This document shows positions 1 through 6,581 of a stretch of 37,591 nt of DNA, piece by piece. The notes beneath the pieces were generated by a model. The model saw only the letters and a list, made by a program, of their open reading frames with translations. It did no database searches and was not told where the DNA came from. How positions within the stretch are numbered: the first letter of the stretch is position 1; the number at the start of each line of letters is the position of its first letter. This DNA is from Chloroflexi bacterium OHK40 (GTDB lineage Bacteria > Chloroflexota > Chloroflexia > Chloroflexales > Chloroflexaceae). Location: NCBI GenBank assembly GCA_004367505.1, contig SFCB01000200.1, forward strand, positions 1 through 37,591, in the 5' to 3' direction. Made by a program: the position numbers and the translations under genes.

Positions 1-107
1 CCCCTACCCCCTATCCTCTCCTCGTCACGATCTTCGCGCTCACGACGAGCCAGGCTCCCAACGTGACATCCCGGATCGATCTGCTTGTACAGGAAGGAAC
101 ATTCCCT

Positions 108-1457
108 ATGGCCCGCTTTCTCTTTGCCACCGTGCCGGTTCCCGGCCACGTCAACCCCGGACTGCCGCTCGCCCGCGCCCTCGTGCGGCGCGGCCACGAT
201 GTGCGCTGGTATGCCGGGCTGCGCTTTCGCGCCGTCGTCGAGGCGACCGGTGCAACGTTCATCCCCCTGGACCATCGGCTCGACTATGATGCCTCTGATC
301 TCGATGCCGCCTTCCCTGGCCGCAGGGGCCTGACGGGCCTCGCCGGCATGAAGTGGGATCTGAAGCACATCTTCCTCGACGCCGTGCCCGTACAGGTCGA
401 TGAGTTGCGGCGTCTGTTTCGCGAGCTGCCGACCGATGCGATTGTTGCCGATCCGGGCTTTATGGGTGTTGGCGCCCTCGGCAAGGACGCGCCGCCCTAC
501 GCCCACTATGGTATTTCCGCCCTCACGCTCAAGAGCCGCGACACCGCGCCCTTTGGCCTGGCTCTCCCTCCAGATGCCTCGACCATTGGCCGCCTGCGCA
601 ACGGCGCCTTGCAGCTCGCCTTCCAGCAGTTGCTCTTCCGCGACGTGAACGCCTATGCCACGAGGCTGCGCGCCCGGCTCGGGCTGCCGCCGCTCCTAGG
701 CAGTGTGCTCGACAGCTTCTCGCCCTTCCTCTACCTCCAGGGCGGTACGGCGGCCTTCGAGTATCCGCGCAGCGACCTGCCGCCCCAGGTGCATTTCGTT
801 GGCCCGCTGCTGCCGGAGTTGCCTCAGCACGTGGCGTTGCCGCCCTGGTGGGGCGACCTTGAGAGCGGCAGGCCGGTCGTGGTGGTCAACCAGGGGACGA
901 TCGCCACCAACCCGCAGGCGCTGATCGTGCCGGCGCTCCAGGCCCTGGCCGACGAGGATCTGCTGGTGGTGGCCGTCACCGGGGGCGCGCCGACCGACCG
1001 CCTCGGCATCACGCTCCCGGCCAATGCACGGGTGGCGTCGTTCATCCCCTTCGGCGCGCTGCTGCCCCACGCCGACGTGATGCTCACCAACGGCGGCTAC
1101 GGCGGCGTGCAGTTCGCCCTGGCCCACGGCGTCCCGCTGGTTGTGGCCGGGGTCACCGAGGAGAAGCCCGAGATCGCCGCGCGAGTGGCCTGGAGCGGCG
1201 CGGGCATCAACCTCAAGACCGGAACGCCGAGGCCGGAGCAGATCCGCTCTGCGGTACGCGCGGTGCTCGACCAGCCGCAGTATCGCCGGCATGCCCAGCG
1301 TATCCAGGCTGACTACCGACGCCACGGCGGTGCTGACGCCGCGGCGACGCTGCTTGAGCGCCTGGCGGCGACGGGGCAGCCGGTGCTGCGTGACGAGCCC
1401 GCCGTCGCTGTGCCCGCCGAGCCTGTGTCTATCGGGAAGCGAACGCTGCGCCCCTGA
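108..1457 (+). CDS. MGT/GT1-family glycosyltransferase
   Basis: A 449-residue GT-B fold glycosyltransferase of the UGT/macrolide-glycosyltransferase type. It would transfer a sugar from a nucleotide-sugar donor to a small acceptor in the cytoplasm. The N-terminus has the acceptor-domain pattern (PVPGHVNPGLPLARALVRRG, residues about 9-28). The C-terminal half carries the donor-binding stretch PHADVMLTNGGYGGVQ followed by GVPLVVAGVTEEKPE. I chose the ATG at 108 because AGGAAGGA (91-98) sits nine bases upstream and the family N-terminus begins MARFLFATVPVPGH; an in-frame GTG at 63 lacks this support. It stands alone, converging on the racemase gene. The acceptor cannot be read from sequence; lipids, carotenoids or natural products are all possible. 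The family call is firm, the substrate unknown. Confidence 0.88.
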   Translation: MARFLFATVPVPGHVNPGLPLARALVRRGHDVRWYAGLRFRAVVEATGATFIPLDHRLDYDASDLDAAFPGRRGLTGLAGMKWDLKHIFLDAVPVQVDELRRLFRELPTDAIVADPGFMGVGALGKDAPPYAHYGISALTLKSRDTAPFGLALPPDASTIGRLRNGALQLAFQQLLFRDVNAYATRLRARLGLPPLLGSVLDSFSPFLYLQGGTAAFEYPRSDLPPQVHFVGPLLPELPQHVALPPWWGDLESGRPVVVVNQGTIATNPQALIVPALQALADEDLLVVAVTGGAPTDRLGITLPANARVASFIPFGALLPHADVMLTNGGYGGVQFALAHGVPLVVAGVTEEKPEIAARVAWSGAGINLKTGTPRPEQIRSAVRAVLDQPQYRRHAQRIQADYRRHGGADAAATLLERLAATGQPVLRDEPAVAVPAEPVSIGKRTLRP

Positions 1458-1506
1458 GTGCGATGCCGGCGGGCCACACGCCACCCCTGATGAGGCTCGA
1501 TGCGAA

Positions 1507-1536
1507 GGGGCCGTGCGATGCGCGTCGCACGGCCCC
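1507..1536. terminator. Bidirectional hairpin terminator between convergent genes
   Basis: A perfect 12-bp stem, GGGGCCGTGCGA (1507-1518) with TCGCACGGCCCC (1525-1536), around a 6-base loop. It lies between the convergent glycosyltransferase and racemase-family genes. There is little U tract on either side, so termination may be only partly intrinsic. Confidence 0.65.
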
Positions 1537-1557
1537 TCGGTTCCCCCGCCGCTTGTC

Positions 1558-2253
1558 TCACGCGGTGGCAGCCCGCACCGCCACCTCGGCCAGCAGCTCG
1601 GCCGGATTGATCAGGTCGGGCTCCAGGCTGCCGCTAAGTGCAAGTGGAAACTCGGTGCAGGCCAGGATGATGCCGTCGGCGTGGCGCGCCTGCAGGAGCA
1701 AGATCGCCAGCCGCAGCTGCGCCTCCTCGGCGTCACCGTTGCGACCCTCGTTCACCGCGCGCATCACCGTGGCGAGTTGCTCCTGGTAGCGGCTCGGCAG
1801 CTCCACCCAGCTCAGCCCGAGTGCCTCCAGGTGCGGTGGGTAGACGCCCCACGCCGCCGGGCGAAAGTCCACCAGGCCGACGTGTCGACAGCCGCGCCGC
1901 TGTACCTCGGCAACTACGGCGTCCACCATGCTGACGACGGGTTTGCCTGCAGCCTCTTCGATCTCGGTTTGCCAGAGATGTACCCCGTTGGACGGGATGA
2001 CCAGGAAGTCCACGTGGCCGCCGAGCGCCCGTGCGGCCTCCAGCAGGCGCGGGTTGACGGGCGGCAGCTCGGTCGGCGGGGGGGTGTCAGCGGCGATCAG
2101 GACAGGCGGCTCGCGGAAGAACCAGCTGACTAATGGGGGATACGTCATGTTGCCCTGCTGCGGGGTGAGCTGCTGCGCCGCGCGATGCAGCCGCTGCTCG
2201 AAGTCGATCGTCGCCTGCGGGCCGAGCCCGCCGAGAATGCCGATGGTTTTCAT
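1558..2253 (-). CDS. Aspartate/glutamate racemase-family protein
   Basis: 231 residues, the usual length for Asp/Glu racemases. The N-terminus shows the family start MKTIGILGGLGPQATIDF. Members invert the alpha carbon of an acidic amino acid without a cofactor, using a thiol pair. Here the first catalytic motif, normally PCNTAH-like, reads IPSNGVHLW, so Ser88 occupies the cysteine position. The second motif ACTEFPL keeps Cys199. Some relatives (YgeA type) use Thr/Cys and are stereospecific, so it may be a one-direction or altered-specificity enzyme rather than inactive. GGAGG lies a few bases upstream of the ATG at 2253. It is monocistronic, with terminators on both sides. Family sure; substrate unknown. 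Confidence 0.85.
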   Translation of the reverse strand: MKTIGILGGLGPQATIDFEQRLHRAAQQLTPQQGNMTYPPLVSWFFREPPVLIAADTPPPTELPPVNPRLLEAARALGGHVDFLVIPSNGVHLWQTEIEEAAGKPVVSMVDAVVAEVQRRGCRHVGLVDFRPAAWGVYPPHLEALGLSWVELPSRYQEQLATVMRAVNEGRNGDAEEAQLRLAILLLQARHADGIILACTEFPLALSGSLEPDLINPAELLAEVAVRAATA

Positions 2254-2499
2254 CGAACCTCCAGATTCGCTTGCAACCTGGAGGCAGCGTAGCCCATCGC
2301 GCTCGACAAAAGCTCGACACGGAGACCATGGCGCCGCTGTGTTCAGCTGGCCGACGAGCGTGCTGCGAACGCACGGTGCGGTGCAAATACCTCATCGTCG
2401 GCTCCCTTCGGTGGTGGTGTGACTGCTCGCCCACCGGGGCGGGAAGCTACTCCCCTGATTGTCTCACTCAGTGTGCGGACTACTCGTTCCCTACGGTGG

Positions 2500-2534
2500 G
2501 GAAAAATGGCGCCACCATTTGGCGCCATTTTTCC
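2500..2534. terminator. Bidirectional rho-independent terminator
   Basis: A perfect 14-bp stem, GGAAAAATGGCGCC (2500-2513) with GGCGCCATTTTTCC (2521-2534), loop of 7. The A and T runs make it a U-tract terminator read from either strand. It sits 12 bases beyond the stop of the Spo0M gene and separates it from the racemase gene. I saw no gene in the remaining 246 bases (2254-2499), which must hold the racemase promoter. Confidence 0.85.
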
Positions 2535-2545
2535 TGCCTTGCAGA

Positions 2546-3475
2546 CTACCGGCTCCACTCCAGGGCCTGGCGAAGCTCGCGTTCCCAGTCGACCTGGTGG
2601 TAGTTGGTGTGGTTGAGCACGAATGAGCGGTAGCTATCGCCGTGGCGGAAACGGCTGTCCACCTCGACCAGTACCCCCGTATCGGTGGGGCGCGTGACGA
2701 AACTCACTTCGAGCTGCTTGATCCCGGTATTGCGCCCGTAGGCCTCGCGGTACTCCAGCTCCTGGTAGCAGCCGATGGTGGACTGGAAGCCGCCACCGCG
2801 CAGCGTTCCCCGCTCGACATCGGCCGATCGGAGCACGAAACCCAGGTTCTCCAGGGCGGCCATGAAGCGCAGCATCGGCGCGGTGGGACGCACCGTAAGC
2901 ATATCGCGGTCGCTGGAATCGACACCGTTGTCGATATCGAGACCGGTGTGGAGCCAGACCTTCGTACTGTTTCGCACGCTCGTGGGCATCACGCTCCAAG
3001 CCGAGCTATCTTCTTTGCCCTCGAACGAGCCATTGCCGCCGCTGCCCTTGCCCACGCCCCCGAGCGAGCCATTGCCGCCGCTGCCCTTGCCCAAGGCGCT
3101 GGTGGACGAGCCCCAACGAGCGCCCTGCTGGCCGTCGGGCTGAAAGCCTGGGCGGGGCAGATCAGTGATCGGCGTCTCGAGATGGACCAGGATGGTGAAG
3201 GGGAAGCTCAGTTGCTCGCCGGCGCGGATAGTGAAGCTGCGGGCGAGGGGTGCACGGCTGATGATGAACGGCTGGCGAAACTTCTTGCTGCCGTGCTCAA
3301 CCTCGGATTCTGTCATCAGAAACAGACTGAGCTCGTCGATCTCCTGGTTGGCGTTGCCACCGCGAACCACCACCTCGCCACTCAGTTGCTCGCCAGGGCT
3401 GACGAGCGTGTTGTGGAGCCTGGTAGCAACCTCGGCAGAGCCGATACCCAGCGGGGCCAAAAGTTTCTTGATCAT
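2546..3475 (-). CDS. Spo0M-like sporulation-control family protein
   Basis: A 309-residue protein of the Spo0M family (arrestin-like beta-sandwich fold). Despite the name, members occur in many non-sporulators and their molecular role is poorly defined. Seen: the family N-terminus MIKKLLAPLGIGSAEVATRL, LVSPGEQLSGEVVVRGG, and a C-terminal half with TGVLVEVDSRFRHGD. A Gly/Ser/Asn-rich insert of two 13-residue repeats (GKGSGGNGS core) splits the two halves. The start at 3475 is preferred over the in-frame ATG at 3481 because AGGAGG (3482-3487 on this strand) directly abuts 3481 but is six bases from 3475. It is monocistronic with its own terminator, and its upstream region is unusually AT-rich. 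Confidence 0.85.
   Translation of the reverse strand: MIKKLLAPLGIGSAEVATRLHNTLVSPGEQLSGEVVVRGGNANQEIDELSLFLMTESEVEHGSKKFRQPFIISRAPLARSFTIRAGEQLSFPFTILVHLETPITDLPRPGFQPDGQQGARWGSSTSALGKGSGGNGSLGGVGKGSGGNGSFEGKEDSSAWSVMPTSVRNSTKVWLHTGLDIDNGVDSSDRDMLTVRPTAPMLRFMAALENLGFVLRSADVERGTLRGGGFQSTIGCYQELEYREAYGRNTGIKQLEVSFVTRPTDTGVLVEVDSRFRHGDSYRSFVLNHTNYHQVDWERELRQALEWSR
3026..3093 (-). repeat. 39-bp tandem repeat coding a Gly/Ser linker
   Basis: A 29-base identical core occurs at 3026-3054 and 3065-3093, a period of 39 bases or 13 codons. It encodes two GKGSGGNGS units inside the Spo0M-like protein. In-frame tandem repeats of this kind can change copy number by slippage, so linker length may vary between strains (inference). 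Confidence 0.85.
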
Positions 3476-3789
3476 CGACATCCTCCTCGATGTGTGTTTG
3501 TAGCGGGTCTTGAACGCCCACTCGAAACAAAATATACATGCAGAGATATGGATGCGGCAGGGGAAAAGATGTCGTTACAGCCATGGGATTTATTCACCAC
3601 TCAAAATACAACGACCTCTCGTATGACCATATTCCGAACATACTCTTTCCATAAATAGTGAGCGCAGATAAGCCAAATATGAGCGTTTAATGAGTTTTGT
3701 GCTGCAAATGGTCTCTATACCGGAAGAATGTCCCTGTCAGGACAGGATAAAATCATCTATGTATGCCTACTCATCGATGATATCGTAAA
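3476..3789. other. AT-rich intergenic region between divergent transcription units
   Basis: 314 bases without a credible gene, visibly richer in A/T than anything else in the window (for example around 3525-3780). It must hold the promoters for Spo0M (minus) and for the riboswitch-pst unit (plus). A TATATT hexamer at 3531-3536 on the minus strand is a possible -10 for Spo0M but has no good -35. A 10-base palindrome TCATCGATGA lies at 3771-3780. Confidence 0.6.
3733..3753 (+). promoter_or_regulatory. Possible operator palindrome and -10 box for the pst leader
   Basis: The inverted repeat CCTGTC-AG-GACAGG (3733-3746) is followed at once by TAAAAT (3748-3753), which resembles a -10 element reading into the riboswitch. 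No convincing -35 was found. A palindrome here could bind a repressor or activator. Weak evidence. Confidence 0.3.
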
Positions 3790-3924
3790 GGTGCGAAGCG
3801 GGGAGTAGCCGCTCACAAAGTGAGTTGGCCAGCCGTCACTACGGGGCAACCCCGGCTGGTCACACGGGCTGCGCGCCCAGGGGCGAGACCGACGACAGCA
3901 CTGTCGTGGTCTCGCCCTTTTGTC
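3790..3924 (+). promoter_or_regulatory. yybP-ykoY-type (Mn2+) riboswitch with terminator platform
   Basis: The leader carries the two hallmark boxes of the yybP-ykoY RNA family: GGGGAGTAGC (3800-3809) and GGCGAGACC (3882-3890). Between them are three helices: CTCAC/GTGAG (3812-3816, 3820-3824); CCAGCC/GGCTGG (3829-3834, 3854-3859), with CGTCA next to its 5' arm; and GGGC/GCCC near 3865-3878. Known members bind Mn2+ in the L1-L3 pocket. The GGCGAGACC box can pair instead with GGTCTCGCC downstream, forming a terminator. This implies Mn2+ stabilises the aptamer and turns the downstream genes on. The downstream genes (small membrane protein, pstC, pstA) are not usual targets. Confidence 0.82.
3881..3924 (+). 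terminator. Riboswitch-controlled intrinsic terminator
   Basis: GGGCGAGACC (3881-3890) pairs with GGTCTCGCCC (3908-3917), continued by ACGACA (3892-3897) with TGTCGT (3902-3907) and a four-base loop, and followed by TTTTGTCT. The 5' arm contains the aptamer's GAGACC box, so aptamer and terminator exclude each other. Confidence 0.85.
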
Positions 3925-3967
3925 TGGGCTGCTGCGGGAAGCAGCGGAAGAAAAGAAAGGCACAACG

Positions 3968-4324
3968 ATGAACAGCACCATGATGGCCGGCACGGCGCTG
4001 ACTGTTCTTGGCCTCGGCGGGGTGATCGCGACAGGGGCGGTGACCGCCGCGATACCGGCGGTGTTCGGGCTGATCATGCTCGGCCTTGGGGCGCTGCTGC
4101 GGCGGCAGGAGCGAGCACGAGTCGTGGGCTGGACAGCTTTTGGCGTTGCCCTGCTGGGGCTGCTCGCCCCCCTTGGCAACCTGGGGCGCGTCCTGAGCGA
4201 AGGGCCTTTTGTGCTCAACGCCGCTAGCTTCGCCAACATCGCCATGGCTCTGATCTGCGGCCTCTACCTCGCCCTCTGGAGCCGGGAGCGCACGAGCGCC
4301 GACCGGAGCGGCGCCGCGCGCTAG
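3968..4324 (+). CDS. Small four-helix membrane protein
   Basis: A 118-residue integral membrane protein that I do not recognise. Four hydrophobic segments are visible at about residues 5-24, 28-44, 57-75 and 90-108, with an RRQER charged turn after the second. The ATG at 3968 has AAAGG about seven bases upstream. It is the first gene after the riboswitch terminator and ends 25 bases before pstC, so it is probably co-transcribed with the permease genes and under the same Mn2+ control. It could be an accessory subunit of the permease or an independent metal-responsive membrane protein. No function is assigned. Confidence 0.7.
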   Translation: MNSTMMAGTALTVLGLGGVIATGAVTAAIPAVFGLIMLGLGALLRRQERARVVGWTAFGVALLGLLAPLGNLGRVLSEGPFVLNAASFANIAMALICGLYLALWSRERTSADRSGAAR

Positions 4325-4349
4325 CTGCCGGTACATTAGGGAGGCGACC

Positions 4350-5282
4350 GTGCTTGAACAGTCTGTTACCACCGCCGGCACGCGTGCGCTCACCCGCCGC
4401 CGGCAGTTTGCCGGCCCGCTCGCCGAGGCCCTGTTCTTCGCGTGCGCGGCCCTGGCCATCGTCACCTCGATCGGCATTGTCGCAGTGCTCGTCACCGAGG
4501 CACTGCCGTTCTTTCGCAGCGAGGGCGTGAGCCTGCTTTCCTTCCTCACCGGCACCCAGTGGGCGCCGATGATCGGGCGCTTCGGCGTGCTGCCACTGGT
4601 GACCGCCACAGTGGTGATCAGCGCCATCGCTATGCTCGTCGCCACGCCCCTGGGTCTGGGTGCTGCCATCTACCTGAGCGAGTACGCTGCACCGCAGGCC
4701 CGCCAGATCCTGAAGCCCACCCTGGAGTTGCTCGCCGGCGTGCCCACAATCGTCTTCGGCTATTTCGCGATCACCCTGCTCAGCCCGACCTTGCAGGCCG
4801 CCTTCACCCCGGAGCGAGTCTCGATCTACAACATGGCCGCTGCCGGCCTCGCCATGGGTCTGATGCTCACGCCCCTGGTGGCTTCGATGAGCGAGGACGC
4901 CCTGCGGGCCGTACCCCGCTCGCTGCGCGAGGGCAGCGCCGCCCTGGGTGCGACGAATCTGGAGACGACCCTGTTTGTCGTGCTGCCCGCCGCCCTCTCG
5001 GGCATCGTCGCCTCGCTCATCGTTGCCCTCTCGCTAGCCATTGGTGAGACCACCATCGTCTCCATCGCTGCGGGCGCCGGGCCGAACCTCACCCTCAACC
5101 CGCTGGCGTCGGCCGAGACGATGACCGGCCATATCGCCCGGATCGCTGGCGGTGACCTGAGCCACGGCAGCGTCGATTACCTGAGCATCTTCGCCATCGG
5201 GCTCTTGCTGTTTGTGATCACCCTCACGCTGAACCTGGCGAGCCAGGCGATCGTGCGGCGCTTCCGCGAGGTCTACGAATGA
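4350..5282 (+). CDS. pstC: Phosphate ABC transporter permease PstC
   Basis: A 310-residue inner-membrane permease that pairs with PstA to import phosphate using PstS and the PstB ATPase. Six hydrophobic segments fit the family. The ABC permease coupling loop is at about residues 180-205 (EDALRAVPRSLREGSAALGA), and the segment LLAGVPTIVFGYFAI is typical of PstC/PstA. GTG start at 4350, with GGGAGG six bases upstream. The stop overlaps the pstA start by four bases (ATGA), showing translational coupling. Oddities: pstS and pstB are not in the window, and the operon leader is a putative Mn2+ riboswitch. Confidence 0.9.
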   Translation: MLEQSVTTAGTRALTRRRQFAGPLAEALFFACAALAIVTSIGIVAVLVTEALPFFRSEGVSLLSFLTGTQWAPMIGRFGVLPLVTATVVISAIAMLVATPLGLGAAIYLSEYAAPQARQILKPTLELLAGVPTIVFGYFAITLLSPTLQAAFTPERVSIYNMAAAGLAMGLMLTPLVASMSEDALRAVPRSLREGSAALGATNLETTLFVVLPAALSGIVASLIVALSLAIGETTIVSIAAGAGPNLTLNPLASAETMTGHIARIAGGDLSHGSVDYLSIFAIGLLLFVITLTLNLASQAIVRRFREVYE

Positions 5283-6493
5283 GTGCACCGCCAGTCGAAC
5301 ACTACGATCCTTGGGCCGGCGCTACCGCCCGCCGGGACGCCTACCGGCGCCTGCTCAACAGCGGTGGCCGCGTCGCGTTCGCAGGCTGCATCGGCGTAGC
5401 TCTCCTCGCCCTTGCGCTTTTGCTCGGCAACATCGTCAGCGAGGCCTTCGGCCTGGTGGCCACCGTCGACGAACGAGACCGTGACGGGCTCGTGGAAGGG
5501 CGCGCTTTCACGGAGCTGAGCCGCGAGGATCTGGCCAGGCTGTTGCGACAGGAGCTGTCGGCGGGCGGTCTGACGCGACTGGAGGAGGAGCGACCGCTGG
5601 AGGAGCGCAGCCTCGACGACCTGCGGGCCCTCGTGCTCGCGCGGATCGTCGAGCCCGACGTGGTAGGCGTGTGGCCGCTCCACGAGTCGCTGCTGCGACG
5701 TGATGCGATCACCGCCGAGGTCGCCGCCGAGGAGCCGGGGGCACGGCTGGAATTCCGGTCGTGGCTGAACTGGCAGTTCCTTACCAGCCCAATGGCGAGC
5801 GAGCCCCTGGAGGCCGGCATTCGCACCGCCATTCTCGGCACGCTCTGGGTGGTGAGCATCGCCGTGCTAGTGGCCGTGCCCCTCGGTGTCGCCGCCGCCA
5901 TCTACCTGGAGGAGTTTGCCCGCAACACACGGACGACGCGACTTTTGCGCGCCTGCATCACCAACCTGGCGGGGGTGCCCTCGATCATCTACGGCATGCT
6001 AGGGCTAGTAGTCTTCGTGCGCTGGGGCGAGGCCCTGACCGGCGGACGCAGTATTCTGGCGGCGGCCCTGGCCCTGGCGCTGCTACTGCTGCCGATCGTC
6101 ATTATCAACGCCCAGGAGGCGATCCGCGCCGTGCCGCGCTCGGTGCGCGAGGCAAGCATGGCCTTGGGCGCGTCGCCACTCTACACCGTCTGGCATATCG
6201 TCCTGCCCGCAGCGCGGCCCGGCATCCTGACCGGGACGATCCTGGCCATGTCGCAGGCTATCGGCGAGACGGCCGTACTGATCGCCGTGGGCGCGGCGAC
6301 CTTTATCGCCTTCGATCCGAGCGGGCCGCACTCGGCCTTCACCGTGCTGCCCATCCAGATCTTCAACTGGACCTTGCGGCCCCAGGAGGAGTTCCGCCAC
6401 CTGGCTGCAGCGGCGATCCTGGTGCTCCTGGCGCTGCTGCTGAGCCTCAACGCCGTGGCAATCGCCCTGCGCGCCCGGCTGCGGGGGGAGTGA
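5279..6493 (+). CDS. pstA: Phosphate ABC transporter permease PstA (long form)
   Basis: A 404-residue permease partner of PstC. The C-terminal 240 residues show the PstA core: the LGTLWVVSIAVLVAVPLGVA helix, NLAGVPSIIYGMLGL, and the coupling loop EAIRAVPRSVREASMALGA. PstA is usually nearer 280-300 residues. The excess is a charged block of about 105 residues (roughly 60-165, rich in Arg/Glu/Leu) after the first membrane helix, probably on the extracytoplasmic face. The start overlaps the pstC stop. The gene ends at a strong terminator facing the phosphatase gene. Confidence 0.88.
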   Translation: MSAPPVEHYDPWAGATARRDAYRRLLNSGGRVAFAGCIGVALLALALLLGNIVSEAFGLVATVDERDRDGLVEGRAFTELSREDLARLLRQELSAGGLTRLEEERPLEERSLDDLRALVLARIVEPDVVGVWPLHESLLRRDAITAEVAAEEPGARLEFRSWLNWQFLTSPMASEPLEAGIRTAILGTLWVVSIAVLVAVPLGVAAAIYLEEFARNTRTTRLLRACITNLAGVPSIIYGMLGLVVFVRWGEALTGGRSILAAALALALLLLPIVIINAQEAIRAVPRSVREASMALGASPLYTVWHIVLPAARPGILTGTILAMSQAIGETAVLIAVGAATFIAFDPSGPHSAFTVLPIQIFNWTLRPQEEFRHLAAAAILVLLALLLSLNAVAIALRARLRGE

Positions 6494-6506
6494 ATCCGAC
6501 CAGGTA

Positions 6507-6554
6507 GTGAAAGAGGGTTCGGGGAGGGCATGTCCTCCCCGAACCCTCTTTCAC
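6507..6554. terminator. Bidirectional terminator, 21-bp perfect stem
   Basis: The arms at 6507-6527 and 6534-6554 are perfectly complementary over 21 bases (GTGAAAGAGGG... with ...CCCTCTTTCAC), loop GCATGT. The arm ends supply CTTTC-type U tracts on both strands. It separates convergent pstA and the phosphatase gene. Confidence 0.9.
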
Positions 6555-6581
6555 TTCGCCGCAAGCGCGGCCTGCGAACCT

